Shown piece after piece: positions 7,555-16,120 of a DNA stretch of 64,000 bases. Made by a program: the position numbers and the translations under genes. Within the stretch, counting starts at the first letter, position 1, and every line of letters starts with the position of its first letter. This DNA is from Aeromicrobium sp. (GTDB lineage Bacteria > Actinomycetota > Coriobacteriia > Anaerosomatales > Anaerosomataceae): positions 20,802 through 84,801 of the forward strand of contig JADIIM010000034.1 of assembly GCA_015351705.1 (NCBI GenBank), in the 5' to 3' direction. The notes below the pieces were generated by a model. That model made no database searches. It saw only the letters and a program-made list of their open reading frames with translations, and was not told the origin of the DNA.

Positions 7555-8349
7555 CTACGACCCGGGTACGAACCGGGCCACCTCGGCACCGTCTCCGACC
7601 ACCCATCTTCCGGTGACGCCTGCGTGCGCAGCGCCGAGCTCGGCGTGCAGCACCGCGATCCCGAAGTCGAGCGTGGCCGTCCAGTAGAGCTTCTCCGCTT
7701 TCGTGATGACCAGCGCATCGCCATCGATGCGCAGCCTCCAGGGTTGCCTGTTGCCGCCCGACGGGGCGAGGCGAACGGCGCTCGCGGCCTCACGCGCCCA
7801 CTCCGGCCAGCCCGCGTGCCCTGGAGCAATCGTGTCGAGCGGCAGCCGATGCCGGGCGCGGACCATCGCCCGCATGAGGCGCTCGCCCGAGCCGATGCGC
7901 TTCGCCGCATGGCCGAGTGCGGCGATTGCGTGGACACGCTCGCCATCGCGCAGGTCGGCGAGTCGGCCTGCGCGCTGTGCGTCGAAGGCGGCCGCTATCC
8001 AGACCGAGTCGAGACCGGCGGCCGTCGCCTGGAGCACCACGCCCTCGCCGACGTACCCGACCTCAAGGCCCGCGTCCTCCGGGCCGATGAACGCCGCGAG
8101 CGCCGGAGCCCCCTCGATCTTCCCGTAGCTGCCGACCAGGCCCGTGAAGACCTCCGGCGGCGCCTCGCGAACGAGGACGGCGCGTGCGTGGTCAGCGGAG
8201 GCGCTCAGGCGCTGAGAGGTCCACTCGAGCCGGTCGAGCACCTCGGGGGCGGGCCGCACGCCATCGAACCTGCGGCTCGAGATCCGCTGCGGTATCGCAT
8301 CGAACCACTCGGCGGCCAGGTCATCGGGAAGATCCATGTTCGTAAGCAC
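7555..8349 (-). CDS. Nitroreductase family protein (TM1586-like)
   Basis: A 264-residue protein with the organisation of the TM1586-type putative nitroreductases, in which two related half-domains make one FMN-binding unit. Seen: an N-terminal SSRRFDGV segment, typical of nitroreductases, and a second half with RLAPSGGNRQPWRLRI, the conserved FMN/phosphate-contacting 'aPSa.N.QPwrf' motif. The GTG at 8349 sits six bases after GGGAG; an in-frame ATG at 8337 lacks such a site. Substrate unknown. It is transcribed away from the neighbouring plus-strand genes. Confidence 0.8.
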   Translation of the reverse strand: MLTNMDLPDDLAAEWFDAIPQRISSRRFDGVRPAPEVLDRLEWTSQRLSASADHARAVLVREAPPEVFTGLVGSYGKIEGAPALAAFIGPEDAGLEVGYVGEGVVLQATAAGLDSVWIAAAFDAQRAGRLADLRDGERVHAIAALGHAAKRIGSGERLMRAMVRARHRLPLDTIAPGHAGWPEWAREAASAVRLAPSGGNRQPWRLRIDGDALVITKAEKLYWTATLDFGIAVLHAELGAAHAGVTGRWVVGDGAEVARFVPGS

Positions 8350-8541
8350 CGCAGTCTCCCTGCCTTCAAGTCGTCGTGCGGACGCGCGCATCAAGAATGT
8401 ACCTGATGCGGGCGCCGCGACCCACCACGTCACGAAGCGTCGGCTCTCGCAGCGGAGTCCCGGCCGTGACGGTAGACAGAGGCACGGTCCCCCCGTCAGA
8501 CTCGGGCGTGTCCACCTGCAACGCGGAGAGAGGCCCGCACG

Positions 8542-9465
8542 ATGCGATCCGAGGACTTACGGCGCTACGTCAGGAACACCGAGAAGACGGTCGTGCCGAG
8601 CACGGTGGCGATGCGTGTCCAGGGCATGGGCGTTCTGCGCAAGCTGCCGCGCTGGCTCCAGAACCGCATCGTCGAGTATGGGTCCCGCACCGATCCGTAC
8701 ATGAGCTTCATCGTCGAGCCGTACGCGGTCTTCCTTGCCTTCGAGGTCACCGATCCAGGCGCGGCCGAGCAACTCCTGCCGCCCGGCTACCGCTTGCATC
8801 CCTCGGCGATGTTCGAGGGCACGCCCGCGCGGCCGTGCGCGATCGTGAGCGCGTTCAACGTGCACACCAACGTGTTCTGGGGCAGCCGGGTCGAGTTCTA
8901 CCTGATGGCCGAGAACGCAGAGACCGGCCTCCTCTCGTGGATCATCGAGGAGTACGAGAGCAACGCCCCGAGCTACGATCCGGCAAGCGGCTTCGCACTG
9001 CCGAGCACGTCGCATTCCGTGGTCTCCACCTCGTATCGTGGTGAGGTCATCGTGGAGATGTCGAGCGAGCGGTCCGGCAACGGCCTCTCACTCGTCGCGG
9101 ACATCACGCGCGGCGTGCGCACCCCGCTTGACCAGCGCGTGTGGGTGGAGGGCAACCTCTCGGTGGACTACGGCAGCGACCTGCAGAAGTCCACCAAGCC
9201 CTTCGGCCTCATCTTCGATCCGGGCGAGATGGCCGAGGCGCTCAAGCTGCCGCTCGAGGACATCGCGCTGTGCGCCAACAGCTTCGGGCGCGGCATGCTC
9301 GACCCGAAGCCGTTTGAGGCGGCGGTCTTCCCGTACGCGCAGCACTTCGTCACAACCACGTACCCGACGGCGACCTCGATGCGCACCGCCGAGGACCTTG
9401 AGCGCGCAGTGAGCGAGATGAACGACAGGCTCGGGGCAGCTGGTGAGGGTGCGTGCGACGCGTGA
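8542..9465 (+). CDS. Conserved hypothetical, possibly acetoacetate-decarboxylase-like fold
   Basis: A 307-residue soluble protein with no signal peptide. The segment from about residue 55 to 240 (AAEQLLPPGYRLHPS, then VEFYLMAENAETGLLSW and VWVEGNLSVDYG) resembles the acetoacetate decarboxylase superfamily, where 'lLPpg...' strands build a double beta-barrel. The catalytic lysine environment of true decarboxylases is not evident, so this is a tentative fold-level suggestion. GGAGAGAGG lies upstream of the ATG. Its end overlaps the start of the SGNH hydrolase by 13 bases, so the two are probably translated together. Confidence 0.55.
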   Translation: MRSEDLRRYVRNTEKTVVPSTVAMRVQGMGVLRKLPRWLQNRIVEYGSRTDPYMSFIVEPYAVFLAFEVTDPGAAEQLLPPGYRLHPSAMFEGTPARPCAIVSAFNVHTNVFWGSRVEFYLMAENAETGLLSWIIEEYESNAPSYDPASGFALPSTSHSVVSTSYRGEVIVEMSSERSGNGLSLVADITRGVRTPLDQRVWVEGNLSVDYGSDLQKSTKPFGLIFDPGEMAEALKLPLEDIALCANSFGRGMLDPKPFEAAVFPYAQHFVTTTYPTATSMRTAEDLERAVSEMNDRLGAAGEGACDA

Positions 9466-10082
9466 AGGTCGCCTGCGTCGGTGACAGCATCACGCGCGGG
9501 ACGTTCGTGCTGCACCGGAGGCGCAACGCCTATCCCGCGCAGCTTCAGGCGATGCTCGGGGACGGCTTCTCCGTGGGCGACTTCGGCGTGAACGGCCACG
9601 CGGCGCAGCGGACAGCCGACCGTCCGTACTGGACCAGCGAGGCCTTCGCCGAGAGCACGGCCTTCGAGCCGGACATCGTGCTCATCATGCTCGGCACGAA
9701 CGACTCCCGGGGCGACAACTGGAAAGGCCTGAGTGCGTTCGCCGACGACTACCGGGACCTGGCGTTGCACTACCGATCGCTGGCGTCGCGTCCAGCTGTA
9801 TGGCTGCTGACGCCCCCCGCGCTGTTCCGGCTTGGTCAGAGCGCGAAGGTCCGCTACGGCATGGACGAGCAGGCGCTGGCAGAGATGTGCGGTGCGATCG
9901 CGGACATCGCGCGCGACCTTGGCTGCGGTCTCATCGACATCAACACCGTGACCGCTCAGCATCCCGAGGCGTTCCGGTTCGACGGGGTGCATCCCGGCGC
10001 GTCAGGTGCGCTGCTGATCGCCCGAACCGTGTACCACGCGCTCAGTGTTGGCACGGACATTGCCGTTCCTCGCACACGATGA
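9453..10082 (+). CDS. SGNH/GDSL-family hydrolase
   Basis: A 209-residue cytoplasmic esterase/acylhydrolase. The SGNH blocks are all visible: GDSITRG (catalytic Ser) at residues 10-16, a Gly in FGVNGHAAQ, GTND around residue 80, and DGVHPG near residue 174 carrying the catalytic Asp-x-x-His. Start is GTG at 9453; a second GTG at 9462 is possible. It overlaps the preceding unknown protein, suggesting they act on the same substrate. That substrate cannot be told from the sequence. Confidence 0.85.
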   Translation: MRRVKVACVGDSITRGTFVLHRRRNAYPAQLQAMLGDGFSVGDFGVNGHAAQRTADRPYWTSEAFAESTAFEPDIVLIMLGTNDSRGDNWKGLSAFADDYRDLALHYRSLASRPAVWLLTPPALFRLGQSAKVRYGMDEQALAEMCGAIADIARDLGCGLIDINTVTAQHPEAFRFDGVHPGASGALLIARTVYHALSVGTDIAVPRTR

Positions 10083-10128
10083 TGGAACACACGCATGCCG
10101 GTGAGTGCCGGCGAAAGGGGAGTCTCAG

Positions 10129-10818
10129 ATGTTCTTCGGCCCGCAGGGTTGGCTTATCTTCATCGTCGCGATCGTGCTCGGCATGGCGACCCAGGGGTAT
10201 GTGAACAGCGCGTATCGGAAGAACAGCCGAGTGGCGTTGCCGTCGGGCCTGAGCGGTGCTCAGGTAGCGCGCCGGATGCTGGACTCGCAGGGACTCCAGC
10301 ACGTGCGCATCGAGATGGTGCCCGGGACGCTCACCGACCATTACGATCCGCGCGCCGATGTGCTCCGGCTCTCGACCGATGTGCACAACGGTGTCCATAT
10401 CGCCGCTGCTGGTGTGGCGGCGCACGAGGCGGGTCACGCGGCCCAGCACGCCGCCGGGTATCTGCCCGGGCGCCTGCGGATGTCGCTCGTGCCGGTGGCC
10501 AACATCGGCTCGCAGGGCGGGCCGCTGCTCGTGATGCTCGGGCTGCTCCTCGGCTACGGCACTGGGTTCTCGTCACTGTTCATCGACCTCGGCATCGCCC
10601 TGTTCGCGGCGGCCGTGCTCTTCCAGGTGGTGACGCTGCCGGTGGAGTTCGACGCGTCCCGCCGGGCGCTCGCGGCACTCACGACCACCGGTGCCGTGTT
10701 CCCGGGCCAGGAGTCCGGCGCGCGAAGCGTGCTCACCGCGGCTGCGCTCACCTACGTGGCGTCCGCGCTCATCTCGGTGCTCTATCTGCTGCAGTTCATC
10801 GGCCTCAGGCGGGACTAG
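10129..10818 (+). CDS. Membrane zinc metallopeptidase, YugP-like
   Basis: A 229-residue protein of the neutral zinc metallopeptidase family 2 (YugP). Seen: N-terminal transmembrane helix with the MFFGPQGWLIFI start, an SGAQVARRML segment, VPGTLTDHYDPR and LRLSTDVHNG, the active-site HEAGH (HExxH zinc motif) in the middle, and two or three C-terminal membrane helices with the family's LPVEFDASRRAL. The ATG follows AAAGGGGAG. The physiological role of this family is not established. Confidence 0.9.
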   Translation: MFFGPQGWLIFIVAIVLGMATQGYVNSAYRKNSRVALPSGLSGAQVARRMLDSQGLQHVRIEMVPGTLTDHYDPRADVLRLSTDVHNGVHIAAAGVAAHEAGHAAQHAAGYLPGRLRMSLVPVANIGSQGGPLLVMLGLLLGYGTGFSSLFIDLGIALFAAAVLFQVVTLPVEFDASRRALAALTTTGAVFPGQESGARSVLTAAALTYVASALISVLYLLQFIGLRRD

Positions 10819-10928
10819 GACGGCACAGCCTGGTGTGCGTCTAACGCGGGGGCGAACCGCAGCGCAGGTGGACCGGTGAATCACACAAGTGGTTGCGTCT
10901 TGGACGTCAAGGTACTACTGTTGCCCCC

Positions 10929-11079
10929 TCGAAGGGGAGTAGCCCGTGCGGTGTTCACCGCGCAGCGCGTTCGTCATCACGGACCTTGGTCCCGGGCGCG
11001 CTCTCGGCGGCGAGACCTTCGACACCCACCGCCCGGTCGAGCGAATCGATCAGGCGCGAACCGGTCATGGTGTCGAAGG
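10929..11079 (+). promoter_or_regulatory. yybP-ykoY manganese riboswitch with SD-sequestering switch helix
   Basis: The three conserved blocks of the yybP-ykoY (Mn2+) aptamer are present in order: GGGGAGTAGC (10934-10943), GTCATCAC (10973-10980) and CGAGACCTTCG (11011-11021). The closing helix P1 is TCGAAGG (10929-10935) with CCTTCGA (11016-11022). The 3' strand of P1, extended to CCTTCGACACC (11016-11026), is perfectly complementary over 11 bases to GGTGTCGAAGG (11069-11079), which overlaps the Shine-Dalgarno region of the antiporter gene. This predicts an ON switch: metal stabilises P1 and frees the ribosome site. Confidence 0.88.
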
Positions 11080-11092
11080 GAAGCGTGACTCG

Positions 11093-12040
11093 ATGGTGAT
11101 GTATCTGTCGGCGGCCGCCGGTCTCGTCCTGCTGTTCGGCGGCGGCGAGTTCCTTGTCCGCGGAGCGGTCTTGGTCTCGCGGCGCCTGGGCCTCTCTCCA
11201 CTCTTGATCGGCATGACCGTGGTCGCGTGGTGCACCTCGGCGCCGGAGCTGGTCGTCAGCCTCGGGGCGGCGCTCGAGGGTCGGTCGGACATCGCCGTCG
11301 GCAACGTGGTGGGAAGCAACATCTTCAACATCCTCGGGGTGTTGGGCGCGGCTGCCCTCATCACGCCCATCGTGGTCGATCCGAGGGCGATGAGACGCGA
11401 CACGGTGGTCATGATCGTGTCTGCCGCGGCGCTGGTCTTCGTCGCCGCCACCGGCGAGATCACCCGCGTCCCCGCCGCGGCACTGCTGATCGCGCTTCTG
11501 GCTTACGTCGTCATCTCGTATCGCTCCGAGGCTCGTCGGCCCTCGCTGCCGTCGGCGACGTTGCACGAGAACGAGTCCGCCGAGATCGAGGTCAGCGGCT
11601 CGGTGATCTCAGGCGTCGCCTACCTGCTCGGCGGTCTGGCCGCACTCGTGATCGGGTCGCGGCTGCTGGTCGTCGGAGCCTCCGACATCGCGCGCACGTT
11701 CGGCGTGTCCGAGGCTGTGATCGGTCTCAGCCTGGTCGCCGTGGGCACGTCGCTCCCGGAGCTCGCGACGAGCATCATCGCTGCGCTGCGCAAGCACGCG
11801 GACGTCGCAGTGGGCAACGTGGTGGGCAGCAACATCTTCAACATCCTCGGCATCCTCGGTGTCACCGCGCTCGTGAAGCCGATCGGCATCGCCGAGCAGA
11901 TCGCCTCGGTGGATGTCTGGATCATGCTCGCCGCGTCGCTCGCGCTCGTGCCGATGCTCCTGTGGCGTGGGCGGCTCGGCCGATCGACGGGCGGCATGCT
12001 GCTGCTCGGGTACGCCGCCTACCTGGCCGTACTGTTCTGA
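11093..12040 (+). CDS. yrbG: CaCA-family cation antiporter, probably Mn2+ (Ca2+/Na+ exchanger type)
   Basis: A 315-residue inner-membrane protein of the YrbG-like Ca2+/cation antiporter family with about ten transmembrane segments. The two inverted alpha repeats are clear: TSAPELVVSLGAAL plus VGNVVGSNIFNILGVLG near residues 45-85, and GTSLPELATSIIAAL plus VGNVVGSNIFNILGILG near residues 220-260. These acidic and Asn/Ser positions bind the cation. A manganese riboswitch precedes the gene, so Mn2+ export is the likely physiological role. Start is ATG 11093; ATG 11099 is possible. The symbol indicates family, not a proven orthologue. Confidence 0.9.
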   Translation: MVMYLSAAAGLVLLFGGGEFLVRGAVLVSRRLGLSPLLIGMTVVAWCTSAPELVVSLGAALEGRSDIAVGNVVGSNIFNILGVLGAAALITPIVVDPRAMRRDTVVMIVSAAALVFVAATGEITRVPAAALLIALLAYVVISYRSEARRPSLPSATLHENESAEIEVSGSVISGVAYLLGGLAALVIGSRLLVVGASDIARTFGVSEAVIGLSLVAVGTSLPELATSIIAALRKHADVAVGNVVGSNIFNILGILGVTALVKPIGIAEQIASVDVWIMLAASLALVPMLLWRGRLGRSTGGMLLLGYAAYLAVLF

Positions 12041-12140
12041 GCACGCACGGGTTCGCGCTCCCTGTGTTGTTCGGGTAGGCTCAGGATACCGGGTCAGGCC
12101 ACGGCGTTGGGTGGCAGAGGGCAGACGTCTGGGGGAGCGG

Positions 12141-13103
12141 ATGAGGATCGTCAAGGTCATCGGAGGGGTTCTTCTCGGCCTCGTCGTTCTGGTGGTGATC
12201 GGCGTGACGGTGCTGGCGTTCTATCACCGTCAGCAGCTACGCGAAGAGGCTGAGGAGTACCCGCCGCCGGGCCGGATCGTCGACGTCGACGGCCAGGGGC
12301 TTCACGTTTACGCCGAGGGTGATGGCGAGCAGACCCTCGTGTTCATGGCGGGTCACGGGACGAGCTGCCCCTCGCTCGACTTCAAGCCGCTGTGGAGCCG
12401 GGTGGTGGATGAGTACCGGATCGTGGTGGTCGAAAAGGCGGGCTATGGATGGAGCGAGGCCTCCGGAAGCCCCAGGGACCTCGACACCATCCTGGACGAG
12501 ACGCGGCAGGCCCTCGACTCGGCAGGGGAGACCGGGCCGTTCGTGCTGGTCCCGCACTCGATGTCCGGGCTGGAGGCCGTCTACTGGGCTCAGAAGTACC
12601 CCGAGGAGGTCGTCGCGATCATCGGGCTGGACCCGCTGACCCCGGCGGCCGTCGCGGCCCTTCCCGAGCCGTCCATGGCCGAGTTGAACGTGACGCACTT
12701 CGTCTCGCGGATCGGGCTCTCCCGGCTGATGCCCGAGGAGGACCTCGGCACGGTCATCCCACTTCTGGCGCTCGATGAGCTTGACGATGCTGAGCGGCGG
12801 CAGTACGTGGCGGTGTTCTTCCGGAGTGCCGTGACCACGCCGATGCTCGACGAGGTCCGGCATCTCAACACGAACGCACAACTGGTCGCAGAGCGTGAGG
12901 TCCCTGCGGGCACCCCGACGTACTTCTTCACTTCGAGCGAGCAGGAGGCGGTGGCTCCGGGGTGGCTGGACGCGCTCACGGGCTACCTCGGGCAGGCGAA
13001 GACCGGGAGGCATCTCCACCTTGAGACGGGCCACTACGTCCACTACGAGGAGGCGGACGTGATCGCCGGGGAGATCAAGGCCTTCCTGCGCGACATCGAC
13101 TAG
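12141..13103 (+). CDS. Membrane-anchored alpha/beta hydrolase
   Basis: A 320-residue protein with one N-terminal membrane anchor (residues about 5-28) followed by an alpha/beta hydrolase domain facing outward. Seen: oxyanion-type HGT after VFMAGHGTS, the VEKAGYGWSE strand typical of the family (usually D-R-x-G-x-G), the nucleophile elbow PHSMSG (Pro replaces the first Gly of GxSxG), and the catalytic His in LETGHYVHYE. The acid could be the Asp in GLDPLTP or a later one. GGGGGAGCGG precedes the ATG. Substrate unknown. Confidence 0.85.
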   Translation: MRIVKVIGGVLLGLVVLVVIGVTVLAFYHRQQLREEAEEYPPPGRIVDVDGQGLHVYAEGDGEQTLVFMAGHGTSCPSLDFKPLWSRVVDEYRIVVVEKAGYGWSEASGSPRDLDTILDETRQALDSAGETGPFVLVPHSMSGLEAVYWAQKYPEEVVAIIGLDPLTPAAVAALPEPSMAELNVTHFVSRIGLSRLMPEEDLGTVIPLLALDELDDAERRQYVAVFFRSAVTTPMLDEVRHLNTNAQLVAEREVPAGTPTYFFTSSEQEAVAPGWLDALTGYLGQAKTGRHLHLETGHYVHYEEADVIAGEIKAFLRDID

Positions 13104-13210
13104 ACAGAGGCAGGCCCGACCCGTACACGAGGTGCATGCCCGCATCCGATCAACAGATGCCAGGGGCCGCGCGGTGCCGCGGCCTGCATGACGACCATGA
13201 AGGTGTACCC

Positions 13211-13810
13211 ATGGAGATCACGATCGAGCGGTTCGATCCCGCGCGTCACGACGTCCAGGATGTCGCCCGGCTCATCTACCAGGCCGACCCCTCGCTGATG
13301 CGGTTCGTGTTCGGTGATGAGGAGACCGCCGTGCCCACGATCGCACGGCTGGTGGGCATGGAGCACAACGACTACGCGGGCCGGCGCGTGCTGTGCGCGT
13401 GTGCTGGAAGTCGCGTCGTGGGCGTCCTCGCCGGTCTGACCGGGGCGGAGCGCGAGGCGTCGCAGAAGGCGGCCGGCGCCGAGTGGGGCCGGGCGCTCGG
13501 CGCACGGGGGATGCTCCGGGCGCTGCGATGGGGCCCGAAGCTCGAGAGCACGGCCACGCGCGAGGTGGCTCCGGAGGAGTACTACATCTCCGCGCTCACG
13601 GTGGACGAGTCGTGCCGTGGGCAGGGGGTGGGCTCGCTCCTGCTCGCCGAGGTCTTCCGCGACCACCCCGTGGTGGTCACCGACGTGAACATCACCAAGG
13701 ACGACGCGATCCGCTTCTACGAGCGCCACGGCTTCACGCTCGGCGAGAAGATGACCTTCACCCACAAAGGCGCCGAGCTCGGCAACTACCAGATACGGCG
13801 ACAGGGGTAG
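13211..13810 (+). CDS. GNAT-family N-acetyltransferase
   Basis: A 199-residue acetyl-CoA-dependent acetyltransferase. The core motif A is visible as YYISALTVDESCRGQGVGSLLL (the R-x-x-G-x-G/A pyrophosphate loop is RGQGVG), followed by the motif B segment NITKDDAIRFYERHGF with the Tyr expected to act as general acid. Start is ATG 13211 with an AAGGTG site. The substrate cannot be predicted. It converges with the MFS gene. Confidence 0.88.
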   Translation: MEITIERFDPARHDVQDVARLIYQADPSLMRFVFGDEETAVPTIARLVGMEHNDYAGRRVLCACAGSRVVGVLAGLTGAEREASQKAAGAEWGRALGARGMLRALRWGPKLESTATREVAPEEYYISALTVDESCRGQGVGSLLLAEVFRDHPVVVTDVNITKDDAIRFYERHGFTLGEKMTFTHKGAELGNYQIRRQG

Positions 13811-13834
13811 GGCCCCGATCGGCGTGAGCCCGGC

Positions 13835-15157
13835 TCAGCGCTCGTCGGACTCCGGCGGCGGCACCGGCATGCGCGGGTCGGGTGCCGATGACACGTGCGG
13901 CGCGATGTCGAGCTCGGCGGCGTAGCGCCCGGGCTCGTCGAACAGCCGGAGCGCCTTCATCGGCACGGTGGCGGTTGCCGCGACCAGGATCAGCACGCCG
14001 AGCGCGGTGAAGGTCGCCTCGGCGCCGAACCGCTCGATGGCAAGCCCCGCTCCCATGTAGCCGAGCGGCCCTGCCGCGTAGTACGAGGCCATCAGCACAC
14101 CGAGTACGCGTCCACGACGCGCGGGATCGGTTCGCGTCTGCATCGCGAGGTTGATGAGCGGGTCCACGGGGCCCCAGAAGAGCCCGGCGAGCGCGGCGGC
14201 GCCCACGAGGAGCGCGTAGGTGGGCGCGAGCGCCATCGCGAGTATCGAGACCGAGGCGAGCACGACCGCTCCCGCGAAGACCGGGTAGCGCCGGACGCGG
14301 GGGCCGATCGCCGCGTAGGCAAGCGCGCCCACCAGTCCGCCGGCCGAGAGCGCGGTCAACACGAGCCCGAGTGCGGCAGGGCGGCCCTGCTGCTGGAAGA
14401 TGTAGGGGAGGACCACGCCCTCGATGGGCAGGTAGACCGCGACGATAAGCATGCTGATCAGCGTGGTCATGCGCAGCAGCGGGTCGCGCCACACGAGGCG
14501 GACGCCCTCGGCCGAGCCGGTGAGCACCGTCTTCGGGCGGTCTGCACGCTCGGGCGAGCCCACGCCCGGGGCCCGGATGAACATGACGGCGGCGCCCGAG
14601 AACACGAACCCCACGGCGGTGGCCCACAGGGTGGTCACCGGTCCGATCGTGGCGATCAGCACACCGCCGACGGCCGGGCCGATGAGGTAAGACACGCCCC
14701 AGGTGGCCTCGTGGATCGCGTTCGTCCTCGGCAGCGGCCAGCGCGCCTCCCTGCCGAGCTCGGGGATCATCGCCTCGCGCGCGGTGGCGCCGGCCGGGTC
14801 GAAGACCGCGCCAAGCACCACGAGCGCCAGGATGAGCGTCATGTCCAGGCCGAGCCAGCGGTCCACGAGCGGGATCGCCGCCACCGAGAGCGCCGAGCAG
14901 GCGTCGGAGAACACGGCCGTCCGCTTGCGGCCCAGGGTGTCCACGATCGATCCGGAGAAGAGCGCGGAGATCAGCAGCGGTATCGCGGTAGCGGCTCCTA
15001 CGAGCCCTGCCGAGGTCGCCAGGCCCGTGCGCTCGAGCACGAGCCACGGGATGGTGACCACCGCGATGCCGTTGCCGATCCCCGAGACGAGCACCGCGCT
15101 CTCCAGCAGCGCGAGCGGTCCGAGGCGGCGGGGCGCGTTTGGCGCCTCGCCTGTCAC
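13835..15157 (-). CDS. MFS transporter
   Basis: A 440-residue major facilitator with 12 predicted membrane segments, resembling enterobactin-exporter/MFS_3-type proteins. The cytoplasmic loop 2-3 signature appears as GSIVDTLGRKRTAV (G-x-x-x-D-x-x-G-R-K/R), and a weaker copy is in the second half. The real start is GTG 15157: it overlaps by one base the stop of a 53-residue membrane protein gene (TAGTG), so translation is probably coupled. Substrate unknown. Confidence 0.85.
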   Translation of the reverse strand: MTGEAPNAPRRLGPLALLESAVLVSGIGNGIAVVTIPWLVLERTGLATSAGLVGAATAIPLLISALFSGSIVDTLGRKRTAVFSDACSALSVAAIPLVDRWLGLDMTLILALVVLGAVFDPAGATAREAMIPELGREARWPLPRTNAIHEATWGVSYLIGPAVGGVLIATIGPVTTLWATAVGFVFSGAAVMFIRAPGVGSPERADRPKTVLTGSAEGVRLVWRDPLLRMTTLISMLIVAVYLPIEGVVLPYIFQQQGRPAALGLVLTALSAGGLVGALAYAAIGPRVRRYPVFAGAVVLASVSILAMALAPTYALLVGAAALAGLFWGPVDPLINLAMQTRTDPARRGRVLGVLMASYYAAGPLGYMGAGLAIERFGAEATFTALGVLILVAATATVPMKALRLFDEPGRYAAELDIAPHVSSAPDPRMPVPPPESDER

Positions 15158-15318
15158 TACCTGACCGCCACGCCGAGGCAGTAGGGCCAGATGATGAGCC
15201 CGAGCACCGCGGTCCAGAACGTCAGCTTGGCGTAGGCGATGGTGAACAGCCACCCGATGAACCAGATGATGCCCATGCCGGTGTCCACGCGTATCCTCTG
15301 CGTTCCTTGCCCTGCCAT
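15157..15318 (-). CDS. 53-residue membrane protein upstream of MFS gene
   Basis: A short gene with a perfect GGAGG site six bases before its ATG. The product has a basic N-terminus (AGQGTQRIRVDTG), then two hydrophobic segments, MGIIWFIGWLFTIAYAKL and FWTAVLGLIIWPYCLGVAV, forming a helical hairpin. Its TAG stop shares one base with the GTG start of the MFS gene. No family name is certain; it could be a small partner or stabiliser of the transporter. Confidence 0.75.
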   Translation of the reverse strand: MAGQGTQRIRVDTGMGIIWFIGWLFTIAYAKLTFWTAVLGLIIWPYCLGVAVR

Positions 15319-15369
15319 CACAACCTCCTCAGTCCAGCGGCCGCCGGCCGCCGCCGTTGTCTGATCGTC

Positions 15370-15810
15370 TCACGCGCAGAAGACGCGGATGTTGTCGCCG
15401 TCGGCCGAGTGCACGTTGATCTCCATCTCGCGGAGACTCTGGATGAGCTCCTCGATGTCCTCCGGCTTCAGGTTGTTGAAGTCGATCGACATGCCGTGCT
15501 CACCCATCGACTCGCTGATCTGGTCCATCGCCTGCGGCGGGATCAATGACGTCAGCTTCAGGCCGGCGCGCAGCAGGCCGAGCGGCACCTTGACGTCCAC
15601 CGTGTCCTTACCCGTGACCTTCACGTACAGGAACTTCGGGGTGCCGGTGGCCGAAGGTCCGGTGGGCCAGTCGTCAGACGGCATCGGCTCGCGAGACGGC
15701 GTCGCCTCTGACGCCGGCGTGCCGAGCGAGTCCAGGAGCAGGTCGGCCTCCTCGGCGGTGATCTTGCCCTCGGCCAGCATGCCGAGGATGCGCTTGCGGT
15801 CTTCGCTCAT
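15370..15810 (-). CDS. SHOCT-like / YvlB N-terminal domain protein
   Basis: A 146-residue protein. The first 30 residues, EDRKRILGMLAEGKITAEEADLLLDSL, form the short two-helix element found at the start of YvlB/LiaX-like and other SHOCT-like proteins ('r.iL.mle.GkIt.eEa..LL'). After a Pro/Ser-rich linker, residues about 55-146 hold FLYVKVTG, VKVPLGLLRAGLKLTSLIP and a final acidic stretch, the pattern usually seen downstream of that element. Third gene of the DUF2089 operon; probably an envelope-stress accessory protein, inferred from family only. Confidence 0.75.
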   Translation of the reverse strand: MSEDRKRILGMLAEGKITAEEADLLLDSLGTPASEATPSREPMPSDDWPTGPSATGTPKFLYVKVTGKDTVDVKVPLGLLRAGLKLTSLIPPQAMDQISESMGEHGMSIDFNNLKPEDIEELIQSLREMEINVHSADGDNIRVFCA

Positions 15811-15829
15811 GGTGGTGACTTCCTTTCTG

Positions 15830-16120
15830 TCAGTAGATGTCGACTTTGACGAAGCTGTCTTCGGTCACCGCGTCCACATGGGTACCGCGGACCTCGGCAA
15901 GGACGCGCAGTGAGCCGAGAACGAGTCGCGTGTAGTGGTGGTACCGCGCGCCCGACGCAAGGAGCGCAAGATCGACGAGCAGCGTGACGATGAGCGTCAG
16001 CACGAGCAGCGGGAGCAGCAGCGGCCACAGCAGCACGATCGGCAGCCACAGGCGGAACCCTCTCGCGCCGGCCTCGCGAACGCGCACGCGGATCATGAGC
16101 GGGGGCAGGTAGGCGTTCAT
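15830..16120 (-). CDS. Small membrane protein of the DUF2089 operon
   Basis: A 96-residue protein with one long hydrophobic stretch (residues about 24-55, LWLPIVLLWPLLLPLLVLTLIVTLLVDLAL split by prolines) that could span the membrane once or twice, followed by a basic tail (HHYTRLVLGSLRVLAEVRG). It overlaps the DUF2089 gene by four bases (ATGA) and is 19 bases from the SHOCT-like gene. No family recognised. Confidence 0.75.
   Translation of the reverse strand: MNAYLPPLMIRVRVREAGARGFRLWLPIVLLWPLLLPLLVLTLIVTLLVDLALLASGARYHHYTRLVLGSLRVLAEVRGTHVDAVTEDSFVKVDIY

Noticed and set aside
13895..15184. 429-residue ORF antisense to the MFS transporter
   Set aside because: Same pattern: charged, repetitive translation with no fold features; the MFS frame is clearly the coding one.
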